Positions 51,294 to 59,994 are shown, counted from the first letter of the stretch. The stretch: DNA of 64,000 bases from Streptomyces sp. V4I2 (GCF_030817655.1 NZ_JAUSZM010000003.1:10168001-10232000), one strand, 5' to 3'. Notes: generated by a model from the letters alone, not told the origin. Program-made: numbers and translations.

Positions 51294-52323
51294 AGGTCAC
51301 CCATTGGACCCAAGAACTCCCGTTCCCCTCCCGAGGGCGAAGGCCTACAGCACACCCCAGGCCACAGGAGCCCCTGACGCACAGCGGAACAACCGCATCC
51401 AGCCCCGGCACTCACTCCCGCTCACCAGAAGTCACTCATACTCAGTAAACCGGCAGCAGCTCCCGACCCCCTGACCTACGAGGCCGATCCGCATGCCGCG
51501 CTCGACGTGCTGGACGCGGTGATCGACGAAGGACGCCGAACGGCTGCCCGGTTGGGCATCGGCTTCGGCGTAGTGGTGTTCGCCCGGCGTAACGCCGATC
51601 CCTCCGAGGCCATCAAGACCGCCCGGCTCGCGGCCCGCCGGGCAGACAACGGGGTGGTCGCCTTCGGCCTTGCCGGGGACGAAGCCCGGTATTCTCCGGA
51701 GCCGTTCGCCGGGGCCTTTGCCATCGCCCGTGACGTCGGGCTGATCTCCGCCCCGCACGCAGGTGAACTCGCCGGCCCGGCGAGCGTACGCGCCGCCCTC
51801 GACGTCCTCGGCGCGCGGCGCATCGCCCACGGCGTACGAGTGGTGGAGGACCCGGCACTCCTCACCCGCCTGGCTGCGGAAGGCGTAGTCCTCGACGTCT
51901 GCCCCACCTCGAACGTCGCCCTCGGCGTCGTGAAGTCCCTGTCCGCCCACCCCCTCCCGCTGCTGCTGCACGCCGGCATCCGCTGCACCCTCAACGCCGA
52001 CGATCCCCTCCTGTTTGGCCCCGTCTTGCTGGAGGAGTACGAAACGGCCCGCTCAGCCTTCGCCCTCAGCGACCACCAACTCGCCGCAATAGCCCGCACA
52101 TCGATCGAGTCCTCCGGCGCCCCACCCACCCTCGTGGACGAAGCCATCACACTCATCCGTGCCTGGCTGGACACCTCTGACCATGCCAGGACGTCTGCAG
52201 GCCAAGAGGCACCGCGACTGCACCCCTGAGCAGCCATCGGGAACAAGCAGCTGGACATTGCGGGGCAACCTTCAGCCAGGCTGCCTCCATCTGGTGCTGT
52301 TCGCGGCGCACTTGGTCTGGCGG

Positions 52324-52734
52324 TCACCCCCTGGCGGGACCGGCTTGCGCCCCGGGGGACCTGCCGCGTAGCCCCGGGATCAGCACCGCCGCCACCGCCA
52401 GGTGCATCAGAGCGAGGGAGACCCGGGTGCCGCCGTCCATGCCGTCGCCGAGGAACGGCAGGAAGGACACGGCCAGTACGGTGCCGGCCAGCCCGGTCCA
52501 GAGGGCGCGGGCGCACCGCGCCCCGAACCGCTCCAGGGCGGCAAGCAGTCCCCAGCCGGAGAGCGACGCGAGCAGTGCGAGTACCGCCACGGCCACGGCG
52601 CCGATGTCGAGCGTCTGCTCGCCGTCGGCGATCCGCAGCCGGTGCCCCAGGAGTGGGTCCGCGACCAGCCACACCAGGACGGGGGCCAGGACGGCCAGGG
52701 CGGTAACCCTCAGGCGCCTTCTCCGCGCGCTCAC
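52324..52734 (-). CDS. Small membrane protein (DUF6069-like)
   Basis: 136 residues from a GTG at 52734 that overlaps the TetR stop (GTGA). Four membrane helices are predicted (about 9-26, 42-62, 75-95 and 105-125) with a basic N-terminus RRRRLR. The DUF6069 name is from memory. Its coupling to the TetR gene suggests that it is the regulated target, perhaps a membrane partner in drug or solvent tolerance. Confidence 0.72.
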   Translation of the reverse strand: MSARRRRLRVTALAVLAPVLVWLVADPLLGHRLRIADGEQTLDIGAVAVAVLALLASLSGWGLLAALERFGARCARALWTGLAGTVLAVSFLPFLGDGMDGGTRVSLALMHLAVAAVLIPGLRGRSPGAQAGPARG

Positions 52735-53342
52735 TTGGCGCCTCCCGAGAACGCCCCGTGCAGGAAGACCTCCACCAGCTCCTGCGAGGTCAGGTCGGGC
52801 TCGTCCTCCGTACGCGGCTGGGTGAAGAGCAGCCCGAAGAAGAGGGCCGCGATCTGCTCCGGCGGCCGGCGCAGCATGGCCTTGTCGGGCTCCAGCAGAT
52901 CCGCGAGGGCCGCGCGGATACGGGTCGTCGACTCGGTGCGGCCCGCGCCGCGCACCGTGCCGGGGTGCTTGCCGCCGCCATGCCCGAGCGAGCCGGCGAT
53001 CGCGCCCATCCTGGACAGGTGCGCCTGCAGCGCCTCGGCCGCCTCCGCGAGCCGGTCGGGCAGCGGCTGGGATACGTCGATCGCGTCGAGCTCGCGGACC
53101 GCGTGCTCGGGAGAGAGTGCCTCGGCCACGCAGGCCTGCAGCAGCTCGTCCTTGTCGGCGAAGACCCGGAAGATCGTTCCCTCGCCGATGCCCGCGGCGC
53201 GGGCGATCTTCGCGGTTGTCACCGCGGCTCCGTACTCGGTGATCAGCGGGATCGCGGTCTGGATGATCATTTCGCGGCGCTGCTCCGGCGACATGGCGGG
53301 GGCGCGGCGGCGGGTGGTCTGGTTCTCCTTCGGCGCTGTCAT
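52731..53342 (-). CDS. TetR-family transcriptional regulator
   Basis: 203 residues. The helix-turn-helix spans about 20-65 (MSPEQRREMIIQTAIPLITE, TTAKIARAAGIGEGTIFRVF, ADKDELLQACVAEAL). The C-terminal ligand domain ends in DLTSQELVEVFLHGAFSGG. A 45-base palindrome starts 13 bases upstream of its ATG and is almost certainly its operator, so it represses itself and the coupled membrane-protein gene. Confidence 0.92.
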   Translation of the reverse strand: MTAPKENQTTRRRAPAMSPEQRREMIIQTAIPLITEYGAAVTTAKIARAAGIGEGTIFRVFADKDELLQACVAEALSPEHAVRELDAIDVSQPLPDRLAEAAEALQAHLSRMGAIAGSLGHGGGKHPGTVRGAGRTESTTRIRAALADLLEPDKAMLRRPPEQIAALFFGLLFTQPRTEDEPDLTSQELVEVFLHGAFSGGAK

Positions 53343-53354
53343 GACCGCAAGAGT

Positions 53355-53399
53355 ACGGAGTGAGGACTCACTCCGTCAATGAGTGAGTCCTCACTCCGT
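53355..53399. promoter_or_regulatory. TetR operator: perfect 18-base-arm palindrome
   Basis: ACGGAGTGAGGACTCACT (53355-53372) and its exact reverse complement (53382-53399) are separated by nine bases. Each arm itself contains a smaller palindrome (AGTGAG-2-CTCACT), so two repressor dimers could bind side by side over the promoter of the TetR gene. Confidence 0.8.
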
Positions 53400-53615
53400 A
53401 CCATTCATGGGCTCGAGCGCCCCTTGGGCGCGCGGGCCGGTGTCCGGGTCGTAGGCGGTGTCCAGGGCCGTGGCGGCGAGCAGCTGGTTGATGCGCTCCC
53501 ACTCCGTGAGCTTCGCCCGGACGCGTTCGTCGCCGGCCAGAGGCTCGTGGCGGGAGTCCTGGCGCGCGTCGAAGCGGGCGTCCTTGAGGGCCGCCGCGAC
53601 GGCGGCCGCAGTCAT
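53391..53615 (-). CDS. Uncertain small protein or C-terminal fragment
   Basis: 74 residues (MTAAAVAAALKDARFDARQD, VRAKLTEWERINQLLAATAL, YDPDTGPRAQGALEPMNGTE). It has coding character and GAAGGG directly before the ATG, but no family is recognised. Its last codons run into the TetR operator. It may be the end of a lost larger gene. Confidence 0.3.
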   Translation of the reverse strand: MTAAAVAAALKDARFDARQDSRHEPLAGDERVRAKLTEWERINQLLAATALDTAYDPDTGPRAQGALEPMNGTE

Positions 53616-54357
53616 CCCTTCGCGCGGCGCCGGACCGCGCGTCGGCCGAGGCGGTCGTGGTCGACCGGCTTGCGGGGGCGCGGCCGCGCGGGGAATGGGA
53701 CGGCTACGGACGTACCGGCCGGGAAGTCGCGTCGAGGAGAACGGCGAAAGGGCGCGGTCGACGTCACAACAGTGGTGGGCCCCGGATCAACACTGGGATG
53801 GGGACCGGGTGTCGCCCCGCGCGGTGCACCGAATCCCGCCGGCGTGCGACCGGCGGGCCGTACGTGAGGTCGCCAGGGCCTGGCAGATCATGATCATCCA
53901 GCCGGAGCGGGGCGCAACACAGTGCTGTGGTCCGTCCTCAGCCGGTCCCACGCATCCGGCGCACGGATGCTCCAACTCGGCGCGCGAATCGGCCAGTGGT
54001 CCCTGGGACTCTATCGATATCGCTCCAAAGAGTCGCCGGGTACGCTCATCACCACTCCCTACAACTCCGGTGTCACGACGGCCACATCACCGACGTCAAG
54101 CTCCGAAACGCACCATGGCGGGACGCGCCGGGATTCCCCTGCTCCACCACCGCGTCGTGCTCATCGCCCACCTACGCCGCCGTTACGCGGCTCCGGCAAC
54201 CGCCGCACTCAGATGATCTCCGCCCTACAGAAATCTTCCAGAGCCAAAGAAGCCCGTACGCCGACAGGTGTGGCGTAAAAGAGCTTCCTGGCCGTGACGA
54301 ATGTGGTGCACAGTGAGCCGCGGCAAGCCGGGGGACAGCCGTGTTGCGGGGGATGCA
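53616..54357. other. Spacer, nothing recognised
   Basis: About 740 bases. Open frames around 53900-54280 overlap on three frames without motifs. The last stretch contains GCGGGGGAT, the ribosome site of the regulator at 54358. Confidence 0.35.
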
Positions 54358-55335
54358 ATGCTGCGCGTGCATATCACCAATGAGGATCTCAGCCGGGTCA
54401 GGTTCGCGAGCGGACCGGACCCCCTATGGGAAACCGTGATGAGCATCAGGCTGCTCCGCGGCACTTGGGGCGGTGCTGTCTTCGACCCGTGGCGGGCGCA
54501 GGTCCGCGACCGGCTCTGTCAACTGCCGCAGCGGTATGTGCGACTGCTGCGCCATCTGGTGTCTCCGGCGGGCGACCTCCCTGGTTTCCTGACTCCGCAG
54601 CGAGCGGGGCAGGGGCTGGAGGCGGGGATCGAAGCGGTGCTCGGCACTCCGCGCGTCCGGCTGAGACGGGAGCTGTCGGCGCTGCCGGGGGCCCCGTCGT
54701 GGCTGCGGCCGTTGACGGAGGGCGAGCCGGCAGCGTTGGCGCGGCTCGGCGCGGCACTTCGTGCGTACCACCACGTGGCGATCGCCCCCTTCTGGCCGCG
54801 GGTGCGGTCACTCGTCGACGCGGAACGCGCCGCACGGGCCCGCACCGTGCTCGACCACGGGACCGAAGGGCTGCTGGCCGCGATGCGGCCGGCGATGCTG
54901 TGGCAGGCACCGGTGCTTGAGGTGGGCCACCCGGTCGAGCGCGAGATCCGGCTGGCCGGGCGGGGGCTGGTGCTGGCGCCCTCCGCGTTCTGCTGGCGCT
55001 GGCCCGTGACCGTCGTCCACCCGGGGCTGCCGCCGGTGCTGATGTATCCGGTCGAGCGGGGACCGGAGCGGTGGTCAGGCCCCGACCACGCCCCCGGGGC
55101 CCGGGCGCTGGCGAATCTGCTGGGACCGACGAGGGCCGCGTGCCTCACGGCCATCGGAAACAGTTGCACCACAGGTGAACTGGCCCGCCGCACGGGGGTC
55201 ACCGCGCCCACGGCGAGTCTTCACGCCACGACGCTGCGGGCGGCGGGCCTGACCACTTCGACGCGTCGGGGCAACACCGTGGTGCACACCCCGACCCCGC
55301 TGGGATCGGCGCTGCTCAGGGCGTCCGGCTCCTGA
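54358..55335 (+). CDS. ArsR-like winged-helix regulator with large N-terminal domain (DUF5937 type)
   Basis: 325 residues from ATG 54358, with GGGGGAT six bases upstream; the frame extends 19 codons further without a ribosome site. The N-terminal 230 residues start MLRVHITNEDLSRVRFASGP with DPLWETVMSIRLL, a recognisable family start. The C-terminal 80 residues are an ArsR-type winged helix (CLTAIGNSCTTGELARRTGV, TAPTASLHATTLRAAGLTTS). Ligand unknown. It is convergent with the peptidoglycan-binding gene, with an IS481 between them. Confidence 0.85.
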   Translation: MLRVHITNEDLSRVRFASGPDPLWETVMSIRLLRGTWGGAVFDPWRAQVRDRLCQLPQRYVRLLRHLVSPAGDLPGFLTPQRAGQGLEAGIEAVLGTPRVRLRRELSALPGAPSWLRPLTEGEPAALARLGAALRAYHHVAIAPFWPRVRSLVDAERAARARTVLDHGTEGLLAAMRPAMLWQAPVLEVGHPVEREIRLAGRGLVLAPSAFCWRWPVTVVHPGLPPVLMYPVERGPERWSGPDHAPGARALANLLGPTRAACLTAIGNSCTTGELARRTGVTAPTASLHATTLRAAGLTTSTRRGNTVVHTPTPLGSALLRASGS

Positions 55336-55337
55336 TG

Positions 55338-55376
55338 CCTAGGCCACGCCTAGGCCACGCCTAGGCCACGCCTAGG
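55338..55376. repeat. Tandem 11-base repeat abutting IS481
   Basis: CCTAGGCCACG occurs three times in tandem (55338-55348, 55349-55359, 55360-55370), followed by CCTAGG (55371-55376), where the IS481 starts. The same CCTAGGCCACG follows the other end of the element at 56444-56454. Confidence 0.9.
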
Positions 55377-56443
55377 TGTTCTGTCCCGGGAGGTTGTGGA
55401 CGGTGAGGCAGGTCTCAGCTGAGGGATCTTGAACAGGTGAGGGCCTTTCGAGTTCGGTGTGGATTGCGACGTCGACACCGACCGAAAGGCCCTCGTGTCC
55501 CACCGTAATGCACCCCTGACCGAGACCGGACGACTGCGCCTGGCCCGTTGCGTGGTCGAGGACGGCTGGCCCCTGCGCCGGGCTGCCGAACGCTTCCAGG
55601 TCTCGCCGACCACCGCCCAGCGCTGGGCCGACCGCTACCGGACGTTCGGCGAAGCAGGCATGAGCGACCTCTCCAGCCGCCCGCGTACCAGCCCGCGCAG
55701 GACGCCGACCCGCACCGAGCGGCGCATCATCAAGGTCCGTGTCCTGCGCCGCTGGGGACCGGCCCGCATCGCGCACCTGCTGCACCTGGTGCCCTCGACC
55801 GTTCACCGTGTGCTGACCCGCTACGGCCTGGCCCGCCTCACCCACCTGGACCGGGCCACCGGCCGCGTCATACGCCGCTACGAACGTGAACGTCCCGGCG
55901 AGCTGGTGCACGTCGACATCAAGAAGCTCGGCAACATCCCCGACGGCGGCGGACACAAAGTGCTGGGCCGCCAAGCAGGACGCAAGAACCGCCCGAACGC
56001 CGGCTACAGCTACCTCCACACCGCCGTCGACGACCACTCCCGACTGGCCTACAGCGAGATCCACGCGGATGAGAAGAAGGAGACCGCCACCGGCTTCTGG
56101 ACCCGTGCCCAGGCGTTCTTCACCCAGGCCGGCATCACGGTCGAACGGGTCCTGACCGACAACGGCTCCTGCTACCGCTCACGAGACTGGCGCGACCTGC
56201 TCACCGCAGCCGGGATCGCCCACAAGCGCACCCGGCCCTACCGGCCGCAGACCAACGGGAAGGTCGAACGCTTCAACCGCACCCTGCTCGACGAGTGGGC
56301 CTACGCCCGCCCCTACCACTCAGAGACCGAACGACGCCAAGCGTTCCCCGACTGGCTGCACACCTACAATCACCACCGCGGACACACCGCGCTGAAAGGC
56401 CAACCACCCGCCAGCCGCGTCCCCAACCTCTCAGGGCAATACA
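55377..56443 (+). mobile_element. IS481-family insertion sequence, intact
   Basis: 1,067 bases flanked by the 6-base direct repeat CCTAGG (55371-55376 and 56444-56449). The ends are imperfect inverted repeats: TGTTCTGTCCCGGGAGGTTG on the left and TGTATTGCCCTGAGAGGTTG read inward from the right. It lies in the convergent gap after the stop codon of the peptidoglycan-binding gene at 56445, so it breaks no gene. Confidence 0.85.
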
Positions 56444-56448
56444 CCTAG
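55495..56448 (+). CDS. IS481-family transposase
   Basis: 317 residues from GTG 55495 (VSHRNAPLTETGRLRLARCV). The N-terminal helix-turn-helix is RRAAERFQVSPTTAQRWADR. The integrase core carries the DDE triad: GELVHVDIKKLGNIP (Asp), VERVLTDNGSCYRSRDW (Asp) and NGKVERFNRTLLDEWAYAR (Glu). The final codons are GQYT and the stop TAG, which lies in the flanking CCTAGG repeat, so the stop is supplied by the target. Confidence 0.95.
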   Translation: MSHRNAPLTETGRLRLARCVVEDGWPLRRAAERFQVSPTTAQRWADRYRTFGEAGMSDLSSRPRTSPRRTPTRTERRIIKVRVLRRWGPARIAHLLHLVPSTVHRVLTRYGLARLTHLDRATGRVIRRYERERPGELVHVDIKKLGNIPDGGGHKVLGRQAGRKNRPNAGYSYLHTAVDDHSRLAYSEIHADEKKETATGFWTRAQAFFTQAGITVERVLTDNGSCYRSRDWRDLLTAAGIAHKRTRPYRPQTNGKVERFNRTLLDEWAYARPYHSETERRQAFPDWLHTYNHHRGHTALKGQPPASRVPNLSGQYT

Positions 56449-56816
56449 GCCACGTCGCAGGTGCGCAGCGCGGTCCAGGTCTGGGGGCCGACGGCACCGT
56501 CATAGGGGATGCCGTGGTCGTTCTGGAAGGCGCGGAGGGCGGCCGCTGTCGCCCTGTCGAAGACGCCGTTGACGGGACCCGTGTAGTAGGCGCACTGGGT
56601 CAGCAGGCACTGCAGTTCCCGGACTGTGTTGCCGGTGCTGCCGGGGCTTACGGAGGGTGGCGTGGGACGGTTGTCGTAGCCGCAGTACCAGGCGGCCGGC
56701 CGGACGTCGGCGGGCGCGGCGTTGGGGGCGGCGGTGAGGGCGGCGGCCGGCGTGCCGAGACCGGCGGTCAGGGCGGCGGCTGCCGCGGCCACCGCAATCG
56801 AGCGTAGGGATGGCAT
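56445..56816 (-). CDS. Secreted peptidoglycan-binding domain protein, paralogue A
   Basis: 123 residues from ATG 56816, preceded by GGAAGG. Signal peptide about 1-27 (SIAVAAAAAALTAGLGTPAA). The mature part has WYCGYDNRPTPPSVSPGSTG and a PG_binding_1 repeat (NTVRELQCLLTQCAYYTGPV, TAAALRAFQNDHGIPYDGAV, GPQTWTALRTC). It should bind cell-wall peptidoglycan outside the membrane without an attached catalytic domain. Its stop TAG lies in the CCTAGG site used by the IS481. A close paralogue is encoded 74 bases upstream. Confidence 0.9.
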   Translation of the reverse strand: MPSLRSIAVAAAAAALTAGLGTPAAALTAAPNAAPADVRPAAWYCGYDNRPTPPSVSPGSTGNTVRELQCLLTQCAYYTGPVNGVFDRATAAALRAFQNDHGIPYDGAVGPQTWTALRTCDVA

Positions 56817-56890
56817 GAGCGCTTCCTTCCTCGGTGTGGCGGAACGGGGGAAGCCGCCCCGGGGGACCGGGGCGGCTCGCCGCGCGGCGA

Positions 56891-57274
56891 TCAGCAGTTG
56901 CGCAGGCAGTTCCAGGTCTGGGGGCCGACGATGCCGTCGTACGAGAGCCCGTAGTCGGCCTGCAGGGCGTAGACGGCGGACCGGGTGGCGGGACCGAACT
57001 GGCCGTCGATCCCGGACGAGCCGACGGAGTAGCCGAGCGAAATGAGCAAACACTGGGCCTCGCGGACCGTGTTGCCGGAGCTGCCGTAGCGGATGGTGGG
57101 CGGTGTCACACGGTTGTCGTAGCCGCAGTAAAAGGCGGACGCATTGACAGGGCCGGAGGCGGCCACGTCGCGGGCCGGCGCGGCGGAGGCCGGGCTGGCC
57201 GCCAGTACGGTGCCACCGGCTATGACGATCGCGGTCAAGGCGGTCGACACGGCGGCATTGCGGATGCGCTTCAT
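56891..57274 (-). CDS. Secreted peptidoglycan-binding domain protein, paralogue B
   Basis: 127 residues. Signal peptide about 1-32 (RNAAVSTALTAIVIAGGTVL, ASPASA), then FYCGYDNRVTPPTIRYGSSG and the PG_binding_1 repeat (NTVREAQCLLISLGYSVGSS, ATRSAVYALQADYGLSYDGI, VGPQTWNCLRNC). Both paralogues keep four cysteines in matching places, which probably form two disulfides. Same strand and close spacing suggest a two-gene operon made by tandem duplication. Confidence 0.9.
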   Translation of the reverse strand: MKRIRNAAVSTALTAIVIAGGTVLAASPASAAPARDVAASGPVNASAFYCGYDNRVTPPTIRYGSSGNTVREAQCLLISLGYSVGSSGIDGQFGPATRSAVYALQADYGLSYDGIVGPQTWNCLRNC

Positions 57275-57380
57275 GGAGTCTCCTCATCAGCGGGCTTCGG
57301 AGGAGCGGTGTGCCCCCCACCCTCACTTCCGCACAGCATGGTCTGACAGGCGCATGCCCAGCCAGGTCCTTGTCTTCTGA

Positions 57381-57835
57381 CCTAAAAACGCAGGTCGGCG
57401 CGGTGTGGATGTCCGTTTGCTGCACAACCGGAAGCTGACCCGGCAGTCAATGAGAAGCCCCCGGCGACCGCTGGTGCAGAGCGGGCCGCCGAGGGCTTCG
57501 TGGTGGTCGCCCGGAGCCGACGGGGGGTGCGGCGCCGGGCGACGATCAGGGGGAGATGCTGGTGGTCGCCTCCATGCGGGCGCGCTGTCCTGGAGCCGGT
57601 CCGGGAGCGGCAGGCGCGGAGCCAAGACAGGCAGCCACCGGCACTCCTTGCGCTGCAGGTCCGGGGCACTCTCTGTGCGCGGCATGCGCACGGCCAACTC
57701 GTCCCCAAGGCGCCACATTTGGTTGCCCCACCCGCCCGCTACCTCGCGGATGGTCAGCCCTGCAAGGTCCGGATGCTGCTCCTGAAGCAGGTCGTAGATC
57801 AGGCCTGAGGTGATCTCGATCTCGGAGTGGGTCAT
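57381..57835 (-). pseudogene. Aminoglycoside phosphotransferase-family remnant
   Basis: ATG 57835 opens MTHSEIEITSGLIYDLLQEQ, HPDLAGLTIREVAGGWGNQM and WRLGDELAVRMPRTESAPDL: the N-lobe of an APH-type kinase, with GGWGNQMWRLG as the nucleotide loop and the ELAVRMPR strand. Homology ends near LAPRLPLP at about 57590, before the catalytic HGD motif. The rest, to 57381, is not recognised; a stretch near 57430-57520 weakly recalls an IS5 transposase. Confidence 0.6.
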
Positions 57836-57839
57836 GCGA

Positions 57840-58188
57840 AGGCACAGTGATGGGGCAGGCGGAGCGGCTCTCACTCTCCGGAAGATCCAGCCACTCAACC
57901 TTCCCTACCTTGATGACCGGGAGGGGGCGAGCCCTTCGTATGGTTCTCCCACCCAGGCGGTACCGGTCTTGCGTCACGGGACGCGCACCGGGTGTACTCC
58001 GAGAACCCCCACCGGGGAGAGTAGCGCGGGGAAACCCGCTCTGACCTCACCGAATGGCGCGTATTCCGCGCACAAAGATGCGTCAGTACGTCGTTGACCG
58101 GCGGTCCGCCACAGGGTCAGGGTGAGGGAGCCACATCGGATCCCGACCAGCCGTTTTCCGGTCACCGAACTGCGTGCAGGAGGCCGTG
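57840..58188. other. Spacer upstream of the CoA-thioester cluster
   Basis: About 350 bases with no gene. The promoter for the five-gene plus-strand cluster should be here, but no clear -35/-10 pair stands out. Confidence 0.35.
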
Positions 58189-58620
58189 ATGCTCCGGACG
58201 GACACCCGTGAACACACCGAACTCGCGGACGACGACGAGGCCGCTGCTGCGGTCACGGCCGAGGCCGCCACGCCGAACGCGCCGGCGGTCTTCCGCGATC
58301 TCCTCTTCCAGCGCTGTCTGTGGTGCGGCACCTCGGCCTACCGTCGTTCGTTCTGCCGTGCCTGCGGGTCCACAGCCTTCGAACGGGAGCGCAGCGAGGG
58401 CTCCGGGGTCGTCGTGCGCCGGTACGGCCATGTCCCGCACAACACGTGGTTCGTCGCGATGGACGAGGGGTTCAACCTGCTCTGCCAGGTCACCGGGTCG
58501 GCGCCGGCCGCGGTCGCGGTGGGGGCACGCGTGAGCGTCGTACGGTCCGCCGCCCCTCTCGGCCAAGGCCTGCTACTCGTCGAGCTCAGCCGGCCGGCAC
58601 CGCCTCTGGAGCGCTGGTGA
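58189..58620 (+). CDS. DUF35-type zinc-ribbon/OB-fold protein
   Basis: 143 residues from ATG 58189, preceded by GGAGG; an in-frame start five codons earlier lacks a ribosome site. The zinc ribbon is RCLWCGTSAYRRSFCRACGS and the OB-fold follows (GVVVRRYGHVPHNTWFVAMD, FNLLCQVTGS). Such proteins help thiolases or acyl-CoA synthases, probably as acyl-CoA-binding partners. It is the first gene of a run of acyl-CoA genes on the plus strand. Confidence 0.85.
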   Translation: MLRTDTREHTELADDDEAAAAVTAEAATPNAPAVFRDLLFQRCLWCGTSAYRRSFCRACGSTAFERERSEGSGVVVRRYGHVPHNTWFVAMDEGFNLLCQVTGSAPAAVAVGARVSVVRSAAPLGQGLLLVELSRPAPPLERW

Positions 58621-58682
58621 TAGCGGGAAACGGCCGAGACACAGGCACCTCGCACCCACACGACGATCAGAGAGGAGGGTGC

Positions 58683-59936
58683 GTGGGCACCCAGCACAAC
58701 GCACCGGACGGACGGGCCGGTGTTCCCGGCGGAGCGGGGCGCGGCGCACTGGACGGTCTGCGCATCGCCGACTTCTCCCGGGTCCTCGCGGGACCCTACG
58801 CCACGATGCTCCTCGCCGACCTCGGCGCCGACGTGGTGAAGGTGGAACGGCCGGGCATCGGAGACGACACCCGGGCCTGGCACCCTCCTGCGGACCCCGA
58901 CGGCACGTCGACCTATTTCCTCGGCGTCAACCGGAACAAGAGGTCCGTCGTCCTGGACCTCACGACCGACGCCGGCGTCGAACAGGCCCGAGCCCTGGTC
59001 GCCGAGTCCGACGTGCTGGTGGAGAACTTCCGTCCCGGCACGATGGAGCGGCTGGGGCTCGGCCCTCGCGAACTCCGTGCGCTGCACCCGGGGTTGATCT
59101 ACTGCTCGATCAGCGGTTTCGGCAGCGGCGAGGGTGCGGAGATCCCCGGATACGACCTGCTGGTGCAGGCCGTCGGCGGGCTGATGAGCGTGACCGGCGA
59201 CGCGGCCGGAGAGCCGGTGAAGGCGGGCGTGGCCCTGGTCGATGTGGTCACCGGGCTGCACGCCTCGCTCGGCATCCTCGCGGCACTGTGGCACCGGGAC
59301 GCCACCGGGGAGGGGCAGCGGGTGGAGGTGAACCTGCTCGGCTCGCTGTTGTCGGCCATGGTCAACCAGGCATCCGCGTTCGCCGTCGCCGGTGTGGTTC
59401 CGGGCCGCATGGGCAACGCGCACCCGAGCATCGCGCCGTACGAGACCTTCCCGGCGGCCGATCGCCCGATCGCGCTCGCCGTGGGCAACGACCGGCAGTT
59501 CGCGGCGCTCGCCGAGGTTGTCGGGGATCCCGGTCTCGCCGCCGACCACCGCTTCCGCACCAATGCCGACCGGGTCGCACACCGCGCCGCCCTACGGGAC
59601 ATCCTGACCGAACGGCTGAGGAGCGCCGGCGCAGACCACTGGTCGGCCGTCCTGCTGGCTGCCGGGGTGCCCGCCGGACCGGTCAACACCCTCGACGAGG
59701 CATTCGCCTTCGCCCAGAAGCTCGGCCTGCCCGGCATCGTCGACATCCCCGCCGCACCCGCCGACACCGCAGCCGGAGCTCAGTGCTCGGCCTCCCGGCA
59801 GGTCGCGAGCCCCATCGCGCTGAGCGGTACCCCGGCGCAGTACCTCCTGCCGCCGCCGCGCCTGGGCCAGCACACCGCGGAGATTCTTCACCGCCTTTCC
59901 GACCACGTCTCCGCGCCGAACGAAGCGGACACCTGA
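58683..59936 (+). CDS. Class III (CaiB/BaiF-type) CoA-transferase
   Basis: 417 residues from GTG 58683 with GAGAGGAGGG upstream. Family motifs: LDGLRIADFSRVLAGPYATM, LLADLGADVVKVERPGIGDD, FLGVNRNKRSVVLDLTT and EIPGYDLLVQAVGGLMSVTG, which carries the nucleophilic Asp that forms the aspartyl-CoA intermediate. It moves CoA from one carboxylic acid to another at the start of an acid catabolic route. The glutaryl-CoA-type dehydrogenase follows 58 bases downstream, so glutarate or a related dicarboxylate is a reasonable substrate. Confidence 0.93.
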   Translation: MGTQHNAPDGRAGVPGGAGRGALDGLRIADFSRVLAGPYATMLLADLGADVVKVERPGIGDDTRAWHPPADPDGTSTYFLGVNRNKRSVVLDLTTDAGVEQARALVAESDVLVENFRPGTMERLGLGPRELRALHPGLIYCSISGFGSGEGAEIPGYDLLVQAVGGLMSVTGDAAGEPVKAGVALVDVVTGLHASLGILAALWHRDATGEGQRVEVNLLGSLLSAMVNQASAFAVAGVVPGRMGNAHPSIAPYETFPAADRPIALAVGNDRQFAALAEVVGDPGLAADHRFRTNADRVAHRAALRDILTERLRSAGADHWSAVLLAAGVPAGPVNTLDEAFAFAQKLGLPGIVDIPAAPADTAAGAQCSASRQVASPIALSGTPAQYLLPPPRLGQHTAEILHRLSDHVSAPNEADT

Positions 59937-59994
59937 CCTGTCCCGGCACGGACATCACGACCGAACCGATCACTGCTACCTCCAGGAGCTCACC

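Larger units (their letters stand above)
48296..51450 (-). mobile_element. TnpB-carrying element (IS200/IS605-like) inserted in add, with nested IS110
   Basis: The bounds are those that restore the add frame. No target duplication or loss is seen, as expected for elements of the IS200/IS605/IS607 type. The outer 18 bases are an imperfect inverted repeat (GTTCCTAAAGACTGAGTG on the left, GTTTACTGAGTATGAGTG read inward from the right; 12 of 18 match). Without the IS110 the element is about 1.98 kb and carries only tnpB, no tnpA. TnpB reads leftward, so its guide-RNA end is the left one, next to the add N-terminal part. Confidence 0.65.
48019..52229 (+). pseudogene. add: Adenosine deaminase-family gene split by a mobile element
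   Basis: Codons 1-92 are at 48019-48295 (LAGLPKAHLHVHLEGAMRPA contains the zinc-binding HxH) and the rest at 51451-52229 (APHAGELAGPASVRAALDVL with the catalytic His-Gly-Glu region, RIAHGVRVVEDPALLTRLAA, VCPTSNVALG and LNADDPLLFG with the metal-binding Asp). Joining …GTGAACC to CGGCAGCAG… restores the frame exactly and gives a normal 351-residue protein. All active-site motifs are conserved, so the interruption is recent. The enzyme would deaminate adenosine or a related purine. The left fragment ends two codons into the insert. Confidence 0.88.
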
